Source: an uncultured Clostridia bacterium (GTDB lineage: Bacteria > Bacillota > Clostridia > Christensenellales > Borkfalkiaceae). Taken from it: DNA of 7,434 nt. The translations under genes and the position numbers were made by a program. The notes under the pieces are model-generated. The model worked only from the letters and a program-made list of their open reading frames with translations. It ran no database searches and was not told where the DNA came from. The stretch spans positions 1 through 7,434 of the forward strand of contig CALARO010000206.1 in NCBI GenBank assembly GCA_937888935.1, written 5' to 3'. Positions 1-3,682 of the stretch are shown one piece after another; within the stretch, counting starts at the first letter, position 1; every line of letters starts with the position of its first letter.

Positions 1-1299
1 GCAAAACAGCATCAACCCCTTGTCGTAAGCGATCGCGCGGTACTCGTAATCCCCCGCGTAATCGTGCAAAGACCTGCTCATGCGCGTGTCCGCGCCGTGA
101 AACACCCGCGAATACACGTCGTAATAGGCGTGGTATTCCTTTTCCGCGGACTGTATCAGCACGCTTTTTTCAATGCCGTAATGCGTATATTCGCCGAAAA
201 AGCAAGCCGCCGAGTATTCCGCCAACCCTTCGTCCTGCCACGCTTCTTCCGCCGCGTTGCTGCCAACCGCGCCGTACCACCATTGGTGCGCCGTTTCGTG
301 CGCCGTCACGTAGTTTTTTTCTTCTTCGGAAAGTCCCGAAGCAATCATCGAAAGCGCGGAATATTCCATGCCGCCGTAGCAAAACCCCGTCTGCGCCACG
401 GAATACGTTTCGTAGGGGTATGCCCCGTAGGTTTTCGAAAAATATTCCAGAGATTCCCGCGCCGCGCGCAGCGTTTTCTGCGGCTCTGCGTCTTCGGTAT
501 AGTAGTATTTCACCGCCGTTTCCGCCCGTTTCGAAGTCTTCGCCTTACATTCCGCCACTTTGAATTTTTCCGAGCAGACAAACGCGAAATCGCGCATGTT
601 TTTGCCCGCGTATACGTATGTTTTTCGCCCGTCTTCGCCCGCCGACGAAGAAATTTCCCGCCCCGAAGCCGCCGCAACGTACGTTGCGGGCAGCGTGAGC
701 GACACCGAATAATCGGCGCAGTCCGAAACGAACGGATCGCCTTCGCTCGCATACGTGTTTTCGTAAAATCCGTTGCCGTACACGCCGCACAAAATCGGGT
801 AAAAATTGCCGAAATTCACCGCGCTTTCCGAAACTCCGAATCGGTGATTTATCATAGGCAGGGTGGCGGCGAACGAGATTTTCAAAGTCACCCGATCGCC
901 CGTTTCCAGCGGCGACAAAAGCGAAACGCAAAGCAGATTGCAATCTTCCCCTTCGATCGCCCACTCGCCGCCGCCCGTCACGCTGAAAACCTCGATTTTA
1001 CCGTACGATTTGCCCGCATAATACGCCGCGCCTTCCGCGCTTTCCGATACGGGGCGGAAAACGGCGTCTTCGCGGTAGGCGTTGGGGTAGAGATTGAATT
1101 TCAGCGCGGCGGGCGCGCTATCCCGGCGGTTTTCGTACACAAACGTCTCTTCGCCCGTCAATACGCGGCTTTCCGGCTCGTATGCAAGCTTCAAATCGTA
1201 AAATATCGCGGGCGATTCTTCCGCTTTTTTGCAGGAAACGCCCCACGGCACGAACACCGCCGCGAATACCAGGCACAAAAGCACGCGCAGTTTTTTCAT
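1..1299 (-). CDS. M1-family zinc metallopeptidase, probable lipoprotein (3' end outside window)
   Basis: Gluzincin peptidase of the M1 (aminopeptidase N / leukotriene A4 hydrolase) family, expected to remove N-terminal residues from peptides outside the membrane. I translated 433 uninterrupted codons; the frame is open at the window edge. Residues 334-338 read HETAH, and the third zinc ligand E357 follows after exactly 18 residues (HExxH-X18-E), within DEGLAEY. GGMEY at 309-313 corresponds to the family GxMEN exopeptidase motif, with Y in place of N. Y425 in YDKG is the expected catalytic tyrosine. The N-terminus (KK, then a hydrophobic run to about 22) ends in VSC at residue 23, so it is probably a lipoprotein, although the lipobox -3 residue (G) is atypical. 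An N-terminal beta domain occupies about 30-240. The ATG at 1299 is preceded by GGGAGG with a 9-base spacer. That site is buried in a hairpin (see 1302-1340). The gene lies 118 bp after the M23 gene on the same strand. Family assignment is firm; substrate is unknown. Confidence 0.92.
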   Translation of the reverse strand, partial: MKKLRVLLCLVFAAVFVPWGVSCKKAEESPAIFYDLKLAYEPESRVLTGEETFVYENRRDSAPAALKFNLYPNAYREDAVFRPVSESAEGAAYYAGKSYGKIEVFSVTGGGEWAIEGEDCNLLCVSLLSPLETGDRVTLKISFAATLPMINHRFGVSESAVNFGNFYPILCGVYGNGFYENTYASEGDPFVSDCADYSVSLTLPATYVAAASGREISSSAGEDGRKTYVYAGKNMRDFAFVCSEKFKVAECKAKTSKRAETAVKYYYTEDAEPQKTLRAARESLEYFSKTYGAYPYETYSVAQTGFCYGGMEYSALSMIASGLSEEEKNYVTAHETAHQWWYGAVGSNAAEEAWQDEGLAEYSAACFFGEYTHYGIEKSVLIQSAEKEYHAYYDVYSRVFHGADTRMSRSLHDYAGDYEYRAIAYDKGLMLFC

Positions 1300-1301
1300 A
1301 A

Positions 1302-1340
1302 AAAATAACCTCCCGAAAAAATCTTCCGGCAGGTTATTCT
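1302..1340 (-). terminator. Terminator-like hairpin overlapping the peptidase ribosome binding site
   Basis: In minus-strand RNA, AATAACCT (1338-1331) pairs perfectly with AGGTTATT (1311-1304). After one C/C mismatch position, CCG (1329-1327) pairs with CGG (1315-1313), leaving an 11-base loop. A G-U and an A-U pair can extend the base to 1340/1302. The 3' arm is followed by a short U run and then the ATG at 1299. The shape is that of an intrinsic terminator for the upstream M23 gene. The 3' arm also contains the whole GGGAGG ribosome binding site (1314-1309), so the same fold would block translation of the M1 peptidase. Whether it acts as terminator, translational lock or both is inference. 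Confidence 0.6.
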
Positions 1341-1342
1341 AT

Positions 1343-1391
1343 GCCGCTTCGGCGGCGTTTATGATTTACGCATGCGCCGCAGCGCAGCGGC
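1343..1391 (-). repeat. Two short GC-rich hairpins between the M23 and M1 genes
   Basis: Two perfect 5-bp inverted repeats with the same arms, GCCGC/GCGGC, lie in the 118-bp gap: 1343-1356 with a 4-base loop (TTCG on plus, CGAA on minus) and 1376-1391 with a 6-base loop. Neither is followed by a T run, so they are not convincing intrinsic terminators alone. They may stabilise the 3' end of the M23 transcript or slow polymerase before the hairpin at 1302-1340. No gene was found in this gap. Confidence 0.45.
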
Positions 1392-1417
1392 ATTGCTTGC
1401 GGATTTTATTTACCGAC

Positions 1418-2089
1418 TTACTTCTCTTCCATCGTGAGATACTTCGAAGGATCTACCGAAGATCCGTCTTCGATCACTTCGAAATGCAGGTGCGCGCCTT
1501 CTTTGTATTCCGCGCCCGTCGCCGCAGCCACCGCCGCGATTTCCTGACCGCGCGTTACGCTGTCGCCCGCTTTCAGCCCCGCCGCCACGTCTACATATTC
1601 GTACACGGTGCGCACGTCGTTCGCGTGCCTGATCACGATTTTGCCGCCGCAGAGCAGATCGGAAGTATACACTTCTTCGATCACGCCGTCGTCCGCCGCA
1701 AACACCTTATCGCCCGCCGCAGCGGAAAAATCAATGCCGCCGTGCAGATGATAGCAATTCAGCGTTTTGTTGTAGTAAAATCCGTACTGATTGAGCGCTT
1801 CCATCTTCGCCACGGGCGCAAAGAAACCGTCGGGTTTCGTAACGGGCGTGGGTTCGTCGGGCTTGTCCGGCTCGGAAGGACCTACAGGTTCGGGTTCTTC
1901 GTTGCCGCCGGGCGTCACGATATCGGTAGGATTATCCATCGGCGCGTCCGCCACGTTGTCCTTCTTGCCGGAAAGAGCCACCGCCGTGATGACGATCGCC
2001 GCCGCAAGAAGCACCGCAATGCAGCCGAGTGCCGCATAGAAATACGATCTCGTGCCTTTCTTTACTGCTTTTTCGCTTTGTTCTTTCAT
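1418..2089 (-). CDS. Membrane-anchored M23 (LytM/SpoIIQ-like) peptidase
   Basis: A 223-residue bitopic protein: short basic cytoplasmic N-terminus, one membrane helix at about 17-40, a Pro/Glu-rich linker at about 50-88, then an M23 domain at about 95-218. All four catalytic positions are present: H116 and D120 (HGGID), H200 and H202 (HLHFE), so it should be an active zinc endopeptidase that cuts peptidoglycan cross-bridges outside the membrane. Length, single N-terminal anchor, the RTVYEYV...AGDSVTRGQ stretch and EGAHLHFE resemble SpoIIQ, the forespore protein that pairs with SpoIIIAH across the intermembrane space during engulfment. Bacillus SpoIIQ has a degenerate site; clostridial SpoIIQ keeps the zinc site, as here. 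The YwmB-like gene just upstream is consistent, since ywmB and spoIIQ belong to the same genomic neighbourhood in Bacillus. The ATG at 2089 has AAGGAG with an 11-base spacer. Alternative: a generic LytM-type cell-wall hydrolase. No spoIID or spoIIIAH is in the window. Confidence 0.85.
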   Translation of the reverse strand: MKEQSEKAVKKGTRSYFYAALGCIAVLLAAAIVITAVALSGKKDNVADAPMDNPTDIVTPGGNEEPEPVGPSEPDKPDEPTPVTKPDGFFAPVAKMEALNQYGFYYNKTLNCYHLHGGIDFSAAAGDKVFAADDGVIEEVYTSDLLCGGKIVIRHANDVRTVYEYVDVAAGLKAGDSVTRGQEIAAVAAATGAEYKEGAHLHFEVIEDGSSVDPSKYLTMEEK

Positions 2090-2123
2090 TATGTTTTGAT
2101 CTCCTTTTCGATTAAGTACGCTG

Positions 2124-2153
2124 ATTATTTACGCATTTTTTGCGTTTTATACC
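2124..2153 (-). promoter_or_regulatory. Possible forespore-type (sigma-F-like) promoter of the SpoIIQ-like gene
   Basis: On the minus strand GGTATA (2153-2148) is followed after 14 bases by CGTAAATAAT (2133-2124). The -35 half resembles sigma-F/sigma-G elements; the -10 half is only a partial match (one of the two leading G residues, then AA at the expected place). Spacing to the ATG at 2089 is suitable. Between the two boxes lies a perfect 5-bp inverted repeat, ACGCA/TGCGT with a T5 loop (2131-2145). I see no good sigma-A pair here. The call depends mostly on the gene being SpoIIQ-like, and B. subtilis spoIIQ being sigma-F dependent. Confidence 0.25.
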
Positions 2154-2202
2154 TGATTTTTTATATTTTTTTCGGCTGTGAAATTTTGCAACCGATTATC
2201 TT

Positions 2203-2715
2203 TTAATATCCGCTGAATATGAGCGGCACGCCCACGATCGCTTCGTTTTGCCTGAGCGCCACGTGCAGATTGATCATTTCGCCGCCGAGATTTTTCGCGC
2301 GCGCCGAGCCGATTTTCGCCGAATAGCAATAGTAAGAAGTTACGTTTTCCGTCTGTTCCTTAAATCGCACGCTCGCCGAAAATTCTTTTAAAATCTCGTT
2401 TAAAGCCGCCGCATGCGCGCAGGTTTCGTCCGATTCGGTTATTTCGTAAGCCGCCGCTTCGCCGCGCACGGAAAGCAGCTCGGAAAGATCGAAAACTTTC
2501 GTAAAAACGCCGTTCGAAGAAGCGGAATATAAGGTGTAAACGCCGCCGTTTTTCTTTCGGATAAGCGTTTCCGAAGCGTCGTTTTTATCGCGCGCCCCAA
2601 CGCCGCTCAAAGGGAAGAGTAAAGGAAGCGCGAGCGCGCACGCAAGCGCGAGCGAGAGAAACAGCGCGAAAAACGCGCGCAGTCTTATGCAGAAATATCG
2701 AAGAAACCCGCACAT
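2203..2715 (-). CDS. Small membrane-anchored or secreted protein, YwmB-like (tentative)
   Basis: A 170-residue protein with a long hydrophobic N-terminal segment at about 10-37 (signal peptide or anchor) after an Arg-containing start, then about 130 exported residues. The C-terminal third has YYCYSAKIG, then INLHVALRQ, and ends VGVPLIFSGY. This order (aromatic-YS motif, [VI]NL[HQ]-x-[AG]-LR, G-x-P-[LI]-I near the last residues) resembles my recollection of YwmB, a Bacillota family of unknown role annotated as TATA-box-binding-like. This example is shorter than Bacillus YwmB. It sits 113 bp upstream of the SpoIIQ-like gene on the same strand, which fits the ywmB/murAA/spoIID/spoIIQ neighbourhood of Bacillus and suggests an envelope or sporulation role. 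The start is well supported: the ATG at 2715 follows AAAGGGGGG (2730-2722) with a 6-base spacer. No terminator follows the stop, so readthrough into the M23 gene is possible. The gene being real is near certain; the family name is not. Confidence 0.75.
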   Translation of the reverse strand: MCGFLRYFCIRLRAFFALFLSLALACALALPLLFPLSGVGARDKNDASETLIRKKNGGVYTLYSASSNGVFTKVFDLSELLSVRGEAAAYEITESDETCAHAAALNEILKEFSASVRFKEQTENVTSYYCYSAKIGSARAKNLGGEMINLHVALRQNEAIVGVPLIFSGY

Positions 2716-2759
2716 AAAACGCCCCCCTTTTTAATCGCCTTTGATCGCCGCCGCCTTTA

Positions 2760-2806
2760 TTTTCAAGCTTTTTTCAAGCTTTTCAGGCTTTTTCAGGCAT
2801 TTTCAG
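2760..2806. repeat. Phased A/T-tract array, approximately 10-bp period
   Basis: Five imperfect copies of TTTTCA(A/G)GC recur, with the key C at 2764, 2775, 2784, 2794 and 2804, that is at intervals of 11, 9, 10 and 10 bp. Each copy carries a run of four to six T (A on the minus strand), so the runs fall on the same face of the helix; this is the classic arrangement for intrinsic DNA bending. It lies 45-91 bp upstream of the YwmB-like start codon, where it could act as a curved upstream element. Two copies contain AAGCTT, which can also pair as a 6-bp stem with a 5-base loop (2765-2781). Confidence 0.55.
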
Positions 2807-2838
2807 CCGCGCGAAAAAGATTATCGCCGAAAAAACGC

Positions 2839-2878
2839 AAAAAAATACCCCGAAGCGCATAATTATTGCATTTCGGGG
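2839..2878 (-). terminator. Intrinsic terminator of secB
   Basis: On the minus strand CCCCGAA (2878-2872) pairs with TTCGGGG (2854-2848). A G-U wobble and a short inner GC/A stem sit within the 17-base interior. The 3' arm is followed by TATTTTTTT (2847-2839). The hairpin begins 58 bases after the secB stop codon and separates secB transcription from the YwmB-like gene. The plus-strand flank has only a weak T run, so termination is mainly for the minus strand. Confidence 0.75.
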
Positions 2879-2907
2879 CAAAATATTCGGTTTTTTACAA
2901 ATCCGCG

Positions 2908-2949
2908 CTTAATTCAAAACGCTTAACTCAAAACGTTTAATTCAGCACG
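2908..2949. repeat. 14-bp tandem repeat, three copies, spanning the secB stop codon
   Basis: Three head-to-tail 14-bp units occupy 2908-2921, 2922-2935 and 2936-2949, with plus-strand consensus YTTAAYTCARMACG. Units 1 and 2 differ at one base. Unit 3 differs at a few positions and contains the last codons and the TAA stop of secB. On the minus strand every unit carries TGARTTAA, so stop codons recur. The pattern suggests slippage or tandem duplication of the gene end. Confidence 0.75.
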
Positions 2950-3383
2950 TCGGGCGAATCAAACGATTTCGAAGGCTGCTCGCCCCTGTCTTCGGGGAAC
3001 ATCGTTCCCGCCGGAATTACGGGCAGAATCAACGGATTGATAAACGCGTTCGCCGTAAGCGACGACACCACCGCGCGAAGATACGGGTACACGATTTCCG
3101 TAGTGGAAATCGCCAGCACCTGACGGTCTTCGTCGGTATTCACGTCTTCGGCTTCGAAAATGCCCACAAGGCGCGCTTTTAAATTAAACGGCTTGGGTTC
3201 GGCTTCGGTGGATTCCACCTTCACTTCGAGTGCCACGAAATACAGTTTGTCGTTTTCCTGCACCTTTCTGATCGTGCGCGAAAATTGCGGTTTGATTTCG
3301 AATTTCGTATTCCGATCCATCTTAATCCGGTTTACGGAGTAGTTGAGTTCTTCTGCGGTGATCCCTCTTAATGCATACTTCAT
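2937..3383 (-). CDS. secB: SecB-family protein-export chaperone
   Basis: A 148-residue cytosolic chaperone of the SecB fold, expected to hold unfolded preproteins for SecA/SecYEG, typically as a tetramer. Residues 66-80 (FNLKARLVGIFEAED) match the central SecB strand region. Residues 98-129, beginning VYPYLRAVVSSL and continuing through NPLILPVIPAGTMF, align naturally with the E. coli segment LFPYARECISSM followed by LNLAPVNFDALF. Length is close to the 155 residues of E. coli SecB. The C-terminus (FDSPDVLN) is only mildly acidic and lacks the zinc-site-binding tail features I would look for. The ATG at 3383 is chosen because AAGGAAGG lies just upstream (3401-3394, 10-base spacer). A TTG at 3416 would add 11 residues but has no ribosome binding site. 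The gene is monocistronic, between its own consensus promoter and terminator. SecB is best known from Proteobacteria; here it may be a general chaperone or a partner of a toxin system, though no toxin gene is visible nearby. Confidence 0.85.
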   Translation of the reverse strand: MKYALRGITAEELNYSVNRIKMDRNTKFEIKPQFSRTIRKVQENDKLYFVALEVKVESTEAEPKPFNLKARLVGIFEAEDVNTDEDRQVLAISTTEIVYPYLRAVVSSLTANAFINPLILPVIPAGTMFPEDRGEQPSKSFDSPDVLN

Positions 3384-3469
3384 ATATTTAATGCCTTCCT
3401 TAAATTTTTTCGGCAACGCTTTCCCGCCGTTTCGCGGCGTTTTTCAAAAACGTTTCCGTGATATAGGCT

Positions 3470-3498
3470 ATTATAGCAGTTTTTGCCGCATTTGTCAA
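3470..3498 (-). promoter_or_regulatory. Consensus sigma-A promoter of secB
   Basis: On the minus strand TTGACA (3498-3493) and TATAAT (3475-3470) are separated by exactly 17 bases. Both hexamers are perfect consensus. Transcription should begin near 3463, giving an 80-base leader to the ATG at 3383. The leader contains a small CGCCG/CGGCG stem (3425-3439). Such a strong promoter implies high constitutive expression. Confidence 0.88.
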
Positions 3499-3532
3499 GC
3501 ATTGAGCTACGCGCCGCGGCGATTTTCAACGC

Positions 3533-3546
3533 ATTTTCGTGAAAAT
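3533..3546. promoter_or_regulatory. Small dyad upstream of the ABC transporter promoter
   Basis: ATTTTC-GT-GAAAAT is a perfect 6-bp inverted repeat with a 2-bp spacer, ending 13 bp before the -35 box of the ABC gene and 35 bp behind the secB -35 box. It could be a regulator half-site pair or just an A/T-rich upstream element for RNA polymerase. Position is suggestive; the sequence is too simple for more. Confidence 0.25.
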
Positions 3547-3559
3547 TTTGTTAATTTGC

Positions 3560-3588
3560 TTGTCTTTTGCGTAGATTTGTGATATAAT
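3560..3588 (+). promoter_or_regulatory. Sigma-A promoter of the ABC transporter gene
   Basis: TTGTCT (3560-3565), a 17-base spacer, and a perfect TATAAT (3583-3588) preceded by TG one base away (3580-3581), an extended -10. The start of transcription should fall near 3595. It diverges from the secB promoter, with the -35 boxes 62 bp apart. The spacer and -10 lie inside the large dyad at 3563-3604. Confidence 0.85.
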
Positions 3589-3604
3589 CTATCTACGCAA
3601 AAGA
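3563..3604. promoter_or_regulatory. Perfect 14-bp inverted repeat over the promoter: probable repressor operator
   Basis: TCTTTTGCGTAGAT (3563-3576) and ATCTACGCAAAAGA (3591-3604) are exact reverse complements, separated by 14 bp that contain the whole TATAAT box. The left arm occupies the -35/-10 spacer and the right arm covers the predicted transcription start. Because the left arm lies upstream of that start it is not in the mRNA, so this is better read as a DNA site than an RNA hairpin. A bound dimer or pair of dimers would block polymerase. Arm centres are 28 bp apart. I cannot name the regulator; none is encoded in the window. Confidence 0.7.
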
Positions 3605-3610
3605 AGCTGA

Positions 3611-3636
3611 GCTTGCAGTCACGAGTGGCTGCAAGC
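3611..3636 (+). other. Leader hairpin in the ABC transporter mRNA
   Basis: GCTTGCAG (3611-3618) pairs perfectly with CTGCAAGC (3629-3636). Inside, a U-G wobble and CA/UG pairs close a CGAG tetraloop, giving about 11 bp. It begins about 16 bases after the predicted transcription start and ends 25 bases before the ribosome binding site. There is no T run after it, so it is not a terminator; it may protect the 5' end of the mRNA. Confidence 0.6.
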
Positions 3637-3660
3637 CGGAATTTGCACAAAAATCAAAAA

Positions 3661-3668
3661 AAGGAGAG
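3661..3668 (+). promoter_or_regulatory. Ribosome binding site with unusually long spacer
   Basis: AAGGAGAG is the only good Shine-Dalgarno sequence before the ABC gene, yet 14 bases separate it from the ATG at 3683. An in-frame TAA at 3674-3676 rules out an earlier start, and the protein begins exactly as family members do (MLEVVHLTKVY), so the ATG is right. The long, A-rich spacer may lower translation. Confidence 0.7.
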
Positions 3669-3682
3669 TACTGTAAAAACAA

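Noticed and set aside
64..1308. A 414-codon plus-strand open frame, Arg/Phe-rich
   Set aside because: It is antisense to the M1 peptidase, whose catalytic motifs are intact; the composition is that of a shadow frame and it shows no domain or ribosome binding site.
2131..2145. Shared TTTTGCGT core between the ACGCA/TGCGT dyad here and the operator arm at 3563-3576
   Set aside because: Only eight A/T-rich bases are shared and the symmetry differs; coincidence cannot be excluded, so no common regulator is claimed.
2173..2194. CGGCTG/CAACCG hairpin after the YwmB-like stop codon
   Set aside because: Six base pairs with one wobble, followed on the minus strand by A residues rather than T, so not an intrinsic terminator.
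1229..2206. A 325-codon plus-strand open frame
   Set aside because: Antisense to the M23 gene with its complete zinc motifs; Arg/His/Phe-rich low-information protein, no plausible start region.
3425..3452. CGCCG/CGGCG stem followed by T5, and the adjacent CGTTTTT-C-AAAAACG palindrome
   Set aside because: The plus-strand reading resembles a terminator, but no plus-strand gene precedes it. On the minus strand it is a weak 5-bp stem in the secB leader, and the second palindrome has a one-base loop that cannot fold as RNA.
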